Origin: Mactra quadrangularis
Taxonomy: Eukaryota > Mollusca > Bivalvia > Venerida > Mactridae
Direction of reading: 5' to 3'
Assembly (NCBI GenBank): GCA_025267735.1
Contig: CM046300.1
Location: 31,567,322-31,631,321 of the forward strand
DNA length: 64,000 nucleotides
The notes below the pieces were generated by a model. That model did not search any database, was not told the DNA's origin, and saw nothing but the letters and a program-made list of their open reading frames with translations. Positions 12,191 through 22,276 of the stretch are shown here, piece after piece (position 1 is the first letter of the stretch; each line of letters begins with the position of its first letter). Position numbers and translations under genes: made by a program.

Positions 12191-14590
12191 CAGCGTTTTT
12201 TTTCCTTCTTAAAATGGGTCCGGAAAACGGACCCATTCCCAATGACGACCGGACCCTTCCCAATCACGCCAACGGACCTTCCCAATTGTGTCAACGGACC
12301 CTTCCCAATCGTTTCTTTTATTGGTATTTTCAAAATCAAGAGAAAAAACAGCATAAGTTGTCAAAACTAAAAAAATCGGCAAAAAACGGGTTTTGTAATT
12401 AATAAAATTTTACTTTTGTTTATTTGTCCAAGTATCATAACTGACAGTTATTTAATGACCGTGTGTCAATTATCACTTAAATGGGCAAGAGTCGGCAAAT
12501 TTCAATAATCAATATCACTTATCATCAATTAAAAATAAATTAGAATCTTTATTGATGCCGTTCTTTATGACATCGCTAATCCTTTAATGTTGGTGAATAG
12601 CGTCATCTTGTATAATTATCATCTGAGAGTTTGTGTAATCACTCTTTCACACATTCATTGTTCCGCTTCATTAGTTTTACAATCAAACTAATGATGTAAA
12701 ATTTAATGTTTACAAACAAACTCCTTTGTCTTACCGCGTAAAATTGTGCTTAAATTTTATTTCCGGTCAAGGTCATTACATTGACTATTTCTCACGGACC
12801 CGTGATTTTACGATTTTTTTATGAAACTAGCTGCCATTAAGCATAGAAATTGAAAGCTGTTCGTGTCATGATGATTTCTCAATAATTCAGCAATGGTTGA
12901 AATAATACAACAGTAGTTTAATTGTTACTCAGAGTATATTGTAAAAAGTTCGTCCCCAATAATTTCGTACCCGACAGTTTCGGACATTTAATGATTTTTA
13001 ATGGTTTTTTATTGTGGGAAAATGAGACATTTTAAAGCCAAGCTGAATTGCTTTTCAGGAAGATTTTGAGTAAAAACTATAAGAAAGGTTATTTGATTAA
13101 ATTGATCATAACAGATCTAAAAACGACTCAGACACTGAAATACTGGTAGCCTCCTTATTTCTGAATTATGTTGTGGTCTATCAGATAGTTTCATTACATA
13201 AGAAGATAAGTTGCTGGTAACTTTGAACACATTTCCATCAAGCTTGAGTAGATAATGTGACAGAAGATAATTTTTAATGACATTTCCCAAATGTTAGGAT
13301 AAACAGCTTGTCACATAACCTGACTTGTGTATACAGTATAACCTCTGCTAACGGCACCTCTAACGAGCGGCAACCTCCGACGAGCGGCATATTAGAATTC
13401 CCCCCGTCGATTTTACACTATGATTTACCTCTAATGAACGACACCTCTGCAGAGCGGTAAACGGCCGTTCAAATAAATTCCCAAAGTTAATCGTTACCTC
13501 TATACAGCGACAATAAGTCTAGCAAGGTTTACATCAATAATCGATAATTATCTATAACCGGATGATTTAAACAATAAGCGAAACCCTTAATCGTATAACA
13601 CTACCCTCAAGTGTCATGTTGCTAAATCATTTGACTAACAGGGGTTAATAAACAAGTGACATATGGTTTCCATGACACCAACGAACGGACCTTAGATGAG
13701 GAGCGCTTTGTTTGGTAGGCTGATGTCATCAAGTATCAGATGCACATACGTCTAGCTAGTTGACGATAATAAATGAAACTTATTTGTTATTGTTCTTTTT
13801 ATTAAAAGCTTCGATGAAATGAATTCTGTTTTAAGATTATTTGAGGTTTAAGATAATATCAGATATTTACTCCCGAAAAGACGACGATAATTCATGCTAA
13901 ATAGTATTCGCCATTAGACAAGTCTAAAAACATTTGACAGTAACAGAATCGATTTCTCTAGTGTATTGCTTTCTTTAGCATAAAACTAACCTTCATGCTA
14001 GAAATTGTCAACCGTATAATTATTTATTTAAAAAACTTCGTAATCTTATTAAAACTTTTTTTACTTTTGTCGATCAGCGCTCGCTAAAAACTGTATTTAC
14101 ATTACGGAACAGATAAAGGCCAGTTATCCGGACCGAAAACGGCCGTTTTCATGATCGGTAGAAAAAGTCTACCTCTGCAGAGCGACACCTCTGCAGAGCG
14201 GCAATTTTTTCAAACTCCGCCGAAAGTCGCTCTGCAGAGGTTACACTGTACCCTCTTTCTTTTTAAGCCTATTAACAATGACACTACATTGTTGTTTGGA
14301 GTGTCCAAATTCTAGGGGTCATTATATGGATGGCCAAATTCTAAAGTTCCTTTATTTGTGTAATTTACCTCTGCATGACTCAAAAACTACAAAATCTAGT
14401 TTAATGTAACTGTTAAAAGGCAGAATGATGCAGATATTTTACAATTTCTGTATTTAAACACTTGTTTATTAATATTCCTAATTTATTCTTAGTTGTGCGT
14501 GATTTTCCCAATTTTTCCCATTTTCACGACTAAAAATTCCCAATCAGAGGGGTACAGGACCCATTCCCAATCGGGTGAAAAAAAACGCTG
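12191..14590. mobile_element. Third-level nested TIR element, relative of the 11337 element
   Basis: Ends CAGCGTTTTTTTTC (12191) and GAAAAAAAACGCTG (finishing at 14590), flanked by CAACT on both sides (12186-12190 and 14591-14595). Subterminal TTCCCAAT motifs repeat at 12236-12310, spaced by ACGGACCC, and again at 14505-14572. It shares the CAGNG plus T-run terminus, 5-bp duplication and TTCCCAAT motif with the element it sits in, so one family member landed inside another. No transposase frame is present. Confidence 0.75.
13334..14248. mobile_element. Pogo/Tigger-like non-autonomous element
   Basis: Begins CAGTATAACCTCTGCTAACG and ends CTGCAGAGGTTACACTG, with TA on each side (13332-13333, 14249-14250). 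Subterminal repeats CACCTCTAACGAGCGGCA, CACCTCTGCAGAGCGG and relatives occur at both ends (13334-13515 and 14170-14248). CAGT termini with CCTCTnnnnAGCGG subterminal repeats and TA duplication fit the pogo/Tigger group, whose transposases carry CENP-B-type DNA-binding domains. No transposase is left in the 915 bp. Confidence 0.65.
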
Positions 14591-15059
14591 CAACTTAACA
14601 GGGATGCACAAAAATGTTTTTGATAATTCAAGGTCTCAGACATATTTCATTATGTTTGAAAATAAAAATAACTTATCATTTTTTCATATTATTTTACTTG
14701 TAAAGAGAGCATGGAATTTAAGAAATAAGGAAGTAATCAAGTACAATCAAAATAAGAATCATAAAAATAATGGATACATGAGAATTTGCAATGAATACTT
14801 TACTGAATTGTCAAAACAAACTCTTGAATGGCACTGCAACACCTTCAGAGACACCAAAGCAATTGTTTATGCATACTGTATAAAGATTTATTGCAGAAAA
14901 ATTAAATTATGAAATATCCAAATTGGTTTGATTTGTCAATATTTTTTCCCAAATCTGACTATTTACTGCGTTAAAAATTCCCAATTTGGGCAGGGGCCTT
15001 TTTCCCAAAACCCTCTGAAAAAGCCCTGGCTTATAGAGATGAGTCCAATAAATTTCCTG

Positions 15060-15451
15060 GGTATAACCAGAACTGTGTAACATGGATGACCATGGTGGAC
15101 CATGTTCACAAGGCTGGCAATAACCCATGTAGAAAATGAAACATGGTTGACCATGGTAATTTTCAGGAATTTAAGAACATGGTCAAACCATGGTGGACCA
15201 TGTTACTAGGGCGGCAATAAACCACGTGGACGATGAAACATGGTTGACCATGGTCATTTTACAAGACCATGAAACAAGTTTAACCATGGTCTTTAAAAGA
15301 ACATGGTCGACCATGGTCACCAGAGCGGCAATAAACCACGGCATGAAACATTGTTGACCATGGATTATTCATGGTCAAAACATGGTCAACCATGTATTAA
15401 AAACATGGTTGACCATGTTTAAAACATGGTCAACCATGTTTTGACAATGGT
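15060..15451. repeat. Right subterminal CCATGG-type palindrome array
   Basis: At least six ACCATGGT cores occur, in phrases such as GGTTGACCATGGTCA, ACATGGTCGACCATGG and AACATGGTCAACCATG. A longer sub-unit (GGCGGCAATAAACCACG and variants) repeats three times with them. It mirrors the left array of the outer element. Confidence 0.8.
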
Positions 15452-15467
15452 CATTTCACAGGGGTAA

Positions 15468-15959
15468 ATTAAGGAAATCGGGATTTATATTGTTGTCAAC
15501 TTTATATTTTGTTAAAGTAGGGAACACACTACTTTTGTGTATGTATTATTAATAACGGATTTGACTAAGGTTACGGTCACCTTTTTACGAAAATCTAGAT
15601 ATAATACCTACTTTATATTCTGTTGTCATAAAACCGTTTTCTTTTTTAACTTGATGTTCTCAGTACATACTACTGAGATAACATTATGGTTTGTGTAGAT
15701 TTATTAAAGCTTAAATATGATATGTATTTAAACTATTGGCAGGTCTTGTCATGTTTGTTTTTACCAATTAGTATTACCTGTGTTCTTTGAATGCATTTCT
15801 TTGTGGTATTGTTTAACCCTTTTTCAGGTAATCAACTACATAGGTTGAGTCTCTATTAAACTATTATGACACCTGGGATAAGAACAGCTTTTTGATAAAT
15901 TGATAACTCGGATAGAAGCATCCTGTTACTTTTTGTGCAGCTTGAATGCATGTATGAGT
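15468..15959. other. AT-rich DNA; nothing recognised
   Basis: No coding frame, array or terminal repeat was found between the outer nested element and the minisatellite that follows. Confidence 0.4.
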
Positions 15960-17335
15960 CATATATTTGTACTCTTGTTGACATCCATGTATTTGATACA
16001 ACTTTATGTGACATACATGCGTGTGCCACATGTTTGTTTATATCCCGGAACTTAATATGTTTTTATGCGACAAACCTATATGTGTAACATGTTGGAAATC
16101 TCTGTTTCCTGTTTACATTCTGGTCATGTGCCACATGTCTGTTTATATCTTACTTTATATGATTTTATGAGACATACATGTATGTGTCACATGTTTGTTT
16201 TCCTGTTTACATTCTGGTCATGTGCCACATGTCTGTTTATATCTTACTTTATATGATATTATGAGACATACATGTGTGTGTCACATGTTTGTTTTCCTGT
16301 TTTCATTCTGGTCATGTGCCACATGTCTGTTTATATCTTACTTGATATGATTTTGTGAGACATGCATGTATGTGTCGCATGGTTGTATTCCTATTTACAT
16401 TCTGGTCATGTGCCATATGTTTGTTTATATCCTTGAACTTAATATGTTTTTATGCGACAAACATACATGTGTAACATGTTTGAAATCTTGTTTACACCCT
16501 TGTACTTAATATGATATTAATCGACATACATGCATGTGTCACGCATTTGTGTTTCTGTTTACATTCTCGACATGTGCAACATGTTTGTTCATATCCTTGA
16601 ACTTAGTATGTTTTATGCGACAAACATACATGTGTAACATTTTGAGATCTTGTTTACACCCTGGTACTTAATATGATTTTATGCGGCATTCATGCTTGTG
16701 TCACATGGTTGTATTCCTATTTACATTCTGGTCATGTGCCATATGTTTGTTTATATCCTTGAACTTAATATGTTTTTATGCGACAAACATACATGTGTAA
16801 CATGTTTGAAATCTTGTCTACACCCTGGTACTTAATATGACTTTATGCGACATACATGTATGTGTCACATATTTGTGTTTCTGTTTACATTCTGGTCATG
16901 TGCCATATGTTTGTTTGCATCCTTGAACTTAATATGTTTTTAAGGGACAAACAAACATGTGTAACATGTTTGAGATATTGCTTACATCTTTGTACTTAAT
17001 ATAATATTAACATGTTTGAAATCTTGTTTACACCCTTGTACTTAATATGATATTAATCGACATACATGCATGTGTCACGCATTTGTGTTTCTGTTTACAT
17101 TCTCGACATGTGCAACATGTTTGTTCATATCCTTGAACTTAGTATTTTTATGCGACAAACATACATGTGTAACATTTTGAGATCTTTTTTACACCCTGGT
17201 ACTTAATATGATTTTATGCGGCATTCATGCTTGTGTCACATGGTTGTATTCCAGTTTACATTCTTGTCATGTGCCACAGGTTCGCTTACATCCTTGAACT
17301 TAATATGTTTTTATGCGAAAAACATACATCAGTAC
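15960..17335. repeat. Minisatellite with 94-bp and ~163-bp periods
   Basis: The anchor TTCTGGTCATGTGCCA recurs at 94-bp spacing in the first part (16120, 16214, 16308, 16402). It, or the variant TCTCGACATGTGCAACATG, then recurs at 162-164 bp (16566, 16728, 16892, then 17102 after a 46-bp extra piece, and 17264). The 163-bp unit looks like a 94-bp unit joined to a shortened second one. ACATGT/CATGTG motifs dominate. Confidence 0.9.
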
Positions 17336-17769
17336 TTGAGATGTATGTTTTGGAGTTATGCCCTTTTCATATTTTACAAAATTTATGACTTTGTAACTAT
17401 TGTTTGACTGATTTTTAATTTCCTAAGGAAAGCTAAATCTTGTCTTGATAGCACTTTTGTTGAAAGATAAGCCTTGCCATGAGTAAAACATTAGAAAAGT
17501 CAAGAAAGCTGTCATTTGACTGCTCTTGTTTTACTATTTTTCTTGAGAGTAGCGTCATGATCAGCTTTTTAAAATTTCATTAACACTGCACTATCAGTTC
17601 TTCGATTTACTATTTCAGATAATACAACTGTGTGGAATATTGTTTTAGATGGTAGTGAACAGTAGATGAATGGTCATTTGAAAAAAAAGATAAGTGCAGT
17701 TATTTTTATCTTTTTAAGCAGGATTTTTCAACGAGAATATTTGGCTAATAGTTAAGTGAAACATGGGCA

Positions 17770-18370
17770 GGGTTAGGGTTAGGGTGTTGTTAACAATTGT
17801 GTTAAAGTTTTTCTTTTCCATATATTTTTGGCATTTATAGTCAGATCCTAATGAAACTTCATACAATAATAACATACCATGTGAGGAATAGAATAAAAAA
17901 GTAACCAAAACTCCACCTGCCTTTATTATGGATTATTTACCTTTGTAATTTTGGTGTTAACAATTGCGTTGAAGTTTTTATTGTTTCATATATTTCTGCC
18001 ATTTATAGTCAGATCTCTACAAAACTTCATACAATGATAACATACCCTGTGATGTAAAGAATTAGAAAGTAACTACAACTCTTCCTGGCTTAATTATGGA
18101 TTATTTCCCTTGTAATTTTTGCGTTAAAGATTTCAATTTGTTGCATATCTCTGCCATTTATCGTCAGATTCTGAAGAAATTGCAAACAATGATTCTATAA
18201 GTTATGTGATAAACTGAATTAGAAAGTAACCACAACTCTACCTGGCTCAATTATGGATTTTACCTTTGCTTTTTTGTGTTAAAGTTTTCAATTTGTTGGA
18301 TATCTCTGCCAATTAGTGTCAGATCCATACAATAATAACATACCATGTGTTGAACAGAATTAGAAAGTAT
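17770..18370. repeat. ~160-bp diverged tandem repeat, four units
   Basis: Units share GTTAAAGTTTTC, CTGCCATTTATAGTCAGATC, AACTTCATACAATGATAACA, AACTCTACCTGGCT and ATTATGGATTATTTACC. Starts fall near 17790, 17965, 18121 and 18276. A single related unit lies at 46040-46200. The left edge holds GGGTTAGGGTTAGGG, two and a half telomere-type repeats. Confidence 0.8.
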
Positions 18371-19037
18371 ACTTTATTCTTCCTGGCTTTATTCTTCCTG
18401 TCGCTTTATGACACATAAAAACTCTGTAAGCATTCTATACAGCAAACGTAGTATAACTGTTTTGATCATTTCTTTTTTTGTCTCTGTATGACACATAAAA
18501 ACTCTGTAGGCATTTTAATTAAGTAAACATAGCATCACTATTTTGATGGTTGTACTTTCTTTGTTGCTGTATGACACATAATAATTCTGAAAATATTTTA
18601 TACAGCAAACAAAGCATAACTGTTTTGATCATTTCTTTCTTTGTCGCTGTATGACACATAATAACTCCATAAGCATTTTATAAAGCAAACAAAGCATAAC
18701 TGTTTTGATCATTTCTTTCTTTGTCGCTGTATGACACATAAAAACTCTGTAAGCATTTTATACAGCAAACATAGCATAACTATTTTTATATTTTCTTTCT
18801 TTGTCGCTGTAGGACACAAAAAAACTCTCTTTGTGCCTGAATGACACATGACAACTCCGTAAGCATTTTAATAGAGTAAACATAGCATTACTGTTTTGAG
18901 CGTTATACTTTCTTTGTTGCTGTATGACACATAATAATTCTGAAAATATTTTATGCAGCAAACATAGCATGGCTGTTTTGATCATTTCTTTCTTTGTCGC
19001 TGTATGACACATAATAGATCCATAAGCATTTTATAAA

Positions 19038-19699
19038 TCATCAAATCAATCAAATCAAAGTCCATTTATATAGCGCAAAAATTTATATAGTCTATATATT
19101 CGATTGCGCTTCACAATCACATAGAATACACATTTAATGAAATAAAATCAGTTTAAAAACATATCATGATTATTTATGGAATTTAGAGAATAAATAAGTT
19201 TTAAGATTTTTTATGAATTTATTTTCTGTTGATATGGATTTTAGTTCATGTGGGAGAGTGTTCCACCATTTTGGGCCAACAACACGAAATGACCTATCAG
19301 CTATCTTGGTCCTATTTCTTGGAACAGCTAGCTGAGTACTACCAGAGGATCTTAAGTTGTATGTGCTGTTTGAATAACTGAGAAGCTCTGTTAAGTAAAC
19401 AGGCGCAGTTTTGTTGAAAACTCTGTAGACAAGTACTAAAACTTTAAACATTATTCTTGCTTTAACAGGCAACCAATGAAGACTTTTTAAGATTTTGAGA
19501 CTTGAAATGTCAAATGAAGAATTAGTTACTAATCTAGCTGCATGATTTTGAACTTTCTGTAATCTGTCTATTTGATATGATGGAATATCTGTTAGCAAAC
19601 CATTGCAGAAATCTAAATGGGAGTGAATTAAACCATGAACTAATGTTTCTGTTGACTTTTGTGAAAGATGTTTGCGAATTCCTCTGAGGTTACGTAGTT
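19038..19699 (-). mobile_element. 5'-truncated CR1/L2-like LINE
   Basis: Minus-strand LINE 3' end. It covers the reverse transcriptase C-terminal coding part (19170-19690) and a short 3' UTR ending in a TTGATTTGA-type tail next to 19038. The minisatellite unit continues on both sides (TTTTATAAA left, TTTTAAAGC right), so the insertion is clean. Truncation at the 5' end and a short repeat tail are typical of CR1/L2 elements. Confidence 0.8.
19170..19690 (-). pseudogene. LINE reverse transcriptase C-terminal fragment
   Basis: The frame encodes the thumb and C-terminal region of a non-LTR retrotransposon reverse transcriptase. Recognisable blocks, in order, are LVHGLIHSHLDFCNGLL, IDRLQKVQNHAARLV, LKSLHWLPVKARIMFKVL, RTKIADRSFRVVGPKWWNTL and LKTYLFSKF. 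The catalytic YADD motif, the N-terminal half of the polymerase and the endonuclease are absent, so this is a dead end piece. The first ~20 residues of the open frame come from the minisatellite and are not part of the element. The order and wording of the blocks match CR1/L2-type LINEs. Confidence 0.85.
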
Positions 19700-20214
19700 G
19701 TTTTAAAGCAAACATAGCATCACTGTTTTGATCATTTCTTTCTTTGTCACCGTATGACACATAATAATTCCATAAGCATTTTATAAAGCAAACATAGAAT
19801 AACTGTTTTGATCAGTTCTTTCTATGTCGCTGTATGACACATAATAACTCCATAAGCATTTTATAAAGCAAACATAGCATCACTGTTTTGATCAGTTCTT
19901 TCTTTGTTGCTGTATGACACATGATAACTCTGTAAGCATTAAAAAAGCAAACACAGCATAACTGTTTTTATCATTTTGCATTCTCAGCCCAAAACGTTTT
20001 TACAACATCTAATTTATTGTATGAAACTATTTTTAATTATTGTTTATATTCCATTTCAAAGTTGTTATTGACCATCGAAAATGTTCAAACAGAGATAATA
20101 ATAATGATGTGGTCGCTTTATTTTTCAGTATTGATAAGGAGTAGGTGATGTGCCTGCACAATTTTTGAATTTTACATATATATTTTACCATTCTATTTTT
20201 GTAATATTTTTAAT

Positions 20215-22276
20215 AACATTTGCTAGTAGGTAATTTTTTGCTGTTGATGTAGGTTATTTTTACAATTTAAGGTTTATCATGCCATAAACACTAGATACTA
20301 TGTGGAGTTCATGATGTGTTTGCATTTTTTTTTCCATTTTTTACTTTGATTTTGTCATTTTTGTTTCCTTTTTTTACATTTTTTTGCTAGTAGGTTTATT
20401 TTACCAATCTTAGAATTTTGCTTGTTGGTTATTTTTTGCATTTGATGTAGTTTTTTTACAATTTAAGCTTTATCATGCCACAGACACTAGACACTGGTCA
20501 AATGGAGATGGTCGATATGACTTGGTCACGGAGTCTTACCTCTCCATTTGATATAAACAGAGTTCATGATGTGTTAGCAAAGTTTTTTCTGTTTTTTTGT
20601 TTTACTTTGATTTTGTCATTTTTGTTTTCTTTTTTTACATTTTTAATATGCCAGAAAGAATTTTGGGCATATTATGTTATACCCCCTGTTTGTTCGTCCC
20701 TCTGTTAGCAATACGGTTTCCGGAGCTTAACTTAAGTTCCATTTGGCCCACAAGATTCAAACTTCATACCATGATTGCCAATATCGGGTTGAAGACCCCT
20801 ATTGATTTTAGGGTCACAAGGTCAAAGGTCTTAAAACTGAAAACAGTTTCCAGAGCATAACTTAAGTTCCATTTGGCCCACAATATTTAAACCTCATATG
20901 ATGATTGTCCATATTGGTTAGAAGACCCCTATTGATTTTTGGGTCACAAGGTCAAAGGTCAAGGTCACTATTACCTTTAAACTGAAAACAGTTTCCGGAG
21001 CATAACTTAAGTTTCATTTGACCCACAATATTTAATTTTCATATGATGATTGTCCATATTAGGTAGAAGACCCCTATTGATTTTGGGGTCACAAGGTCAA
21101 AGGTCAAGGTCACTATTACCTTAAAACTGAAAACAGTTTCCAAAGCATAACTAAAATTTCATTTGGCCCACAATATTTAAACCTCATATGATGATTGTCC
21201 ATATCAGGTAGAAGAACCCTATTGATTTTGGGGTCACAAGGTCAAAGGTCAAGGTCACTATTACCTTAAAACTGAAAGCAGTTTCCGGAGCATAACTAAA
21301 GTTTAATTTGGCCCACAGTATTCAAACTTCATGGAAGGATTGTCCATATCGGGTAAAAGACCCCTATTGATTTTGGGGTCACAAGGTCAAAGGTCAAGGT
21401 CACTATTACTTTAAAACTGAAAACAGTTTCCAGAGCATTTCTTAAGTTCCATTTGGTCCACAATATTCAAACTTAAAAAACAACACTTTCTGGCATATAA
21501 TGCTCCGCCTAGCAGTGCTCTTGTTTTGCTAGTAGTTTTTTTTTACCAATTTATTTGAAGGTTTATCATGCCACAGACACTAGACACTGGTCAAATGGAG
21601 ATGGTCGATATGACTTGGTCACGGAGTCTTACCTCTGCAATTGATATAAACAGAGTTCATGATGTGTTAGCATAGTTTTTTTCTGTGAGTTTTTTTTTAC
21701 TTTGATTTTGTCATTTTTGTTTTCTTTTTTTTACATTTTTTTGCTAGTAGGTTTTTTTTACCAATCTTAGAATTTTGCTTGTAGGTTATTTTTTGCAGTT
21801 GATGTAGGTTTTTTTGACAATTTAAGGTTTTACATGCGATAGATACTAGGCACTGGTCAAATGGAGATTGGTCGATATGACTCACTGAGTCTTACCTCTC
21901 CAATTGATGTTAACAGAGTCAGTGATGTATTTGCATGTCTTTTTTTCTATTTTTACTTTTCCTTTGTTAATATCATTTTTTTTTCATCATTAATTTTGCT
22001 AGTAGATTATTTTTTTAATCTTAAATTTTTGCTGTAGGTTATTTTGTTTGTTAATTTTCTTTTCTTTTTTCATCATTAAATTTGCTAGAAGATAATTTTT
22101 TTAATCCTAAAATTTTGCTGCAGGTTACTTTTTTTGTTAATTTTCTTTTCTTTTTTCATCATTAATTTTGCTAGTAGATTATTTTTTTAATCTTAAATTT
22201 TTGCTGTAGGGTATTTTTTTCTAGTTGATGTAGGTTTTTTTTACAATTTAATGTTTAACATGCGATAGTCACTAGG
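20215..22276. repeat. Diverged left flank of the 285/359-bp satellite
   Basis: Variant monomers with ACACTGGTCAAATGGAGATG at 20491, 21584 and 21850, T-rich linkers and GCTAGTAGGTTATTT phrases. They differ from the core monomers (GATATAAACAGAGTTCATG replaces GATGTTAACAGAGTCTGTG). The 20645-21525 element is inserted in this flank. Confidence 0.85.
20645..21525 (+). mobile_element. Element with five ~145-bp tandem repeats carrying AGGTCA motifs
   Basis: It interrupts the satellite between TTTTACATTTTT and TTGCTAGTAG. The left end can fold (ATATGCC...GGGCATAT) and is followed by GTTCGTCCCTCTG, a worn GTCC-type microsatellite. Five tandem units follow, with GAAGACCCCTATTGATTTT near 20791, 20921, 21066, 21211 and 21356; the first spacing is 130 bp, the rest 145. 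Each unit has AAGGTCAAAGGTC, and the complete ones AAGGTCAAAGGTCAAGGTCA. The right end is CTTGTT. The architecture resembles tandem-repeat-bearing Helentron-type elements reported in bivalves; this is inference. Confidence 0.65.

Larger units (their letters stand above)
11337..15028. mobile_element. Second-level nested TIR element with 5-bp target duplication
   Basis: Ends are CAGGGCTTTTTCAG (11337) and CTGAAAAAGCCCTG (finishing at 15028), flanked by GCTTA on both sides (11332-11336 and 15029-15033). Subterminal TTCCCAAT motifs occur at both ends (11380-11435 and 14944-15010). Minus its own insertion (12191-14590) it is about 1.3 kb and non-coding. CAGNG termini are typical of hAT elements, and a 5-bp target duplication is known for a hAT subgroup. 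That classification is tentative. Confidence 0.7.
10057..15467. mobile_element. Outer TIR element with CCATGG palindrome arrays
   Basis: The left end reads TTACCCCTGTGAAATG (10057-10072) and the right end is its exact reverse complement (15452-15467). Both ends are followed inward by dense arrays built on GACCATGGTC (10073-10420 and 15060-15451). After removing the nested insertion at 11337-15028, the element is about 1.7 kb and has no transposase. Target duplication is unclear: ATTAA flanks both sides imperfectly. The superfamily cannot be assigned from the ends alone. Confidence 0.7.
18378..19975. repeat. 80-bp minisatellite split by a LINE insertion
   Basis: TATGACACATAATAACTC recurs at 18407, 18487, 18570, 18650, 18730, 18810, 18923 and 19003, then 19753, 19833 and 19913. 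Spacing is 80-83 bp apart from one deletion. The unit also carries AAGCATTTTATAAAGCAAAC and AACTGTTTTGATCATT. The array is interrupted once, at 19038-19699, by the LINE fragment. Confidence 0.9.

Noticed and set aside
14493..14912. 139-codon plus-strand frame
   Set aside because: It starts in the right end of one transposon, crosses its boundary and target duplication, and ends in another; no family motif.
10073..15451. CCATGG clusters as start-codon-rich coding DNA
   Set aside because: The frequent ATG comes from the palindrome arrays; there is no sustained frame.
17771..17785. Telomere or telomere-fusion site
   Set aside because: Only about two and a half TTAGGG units; too short to mean more than chance.
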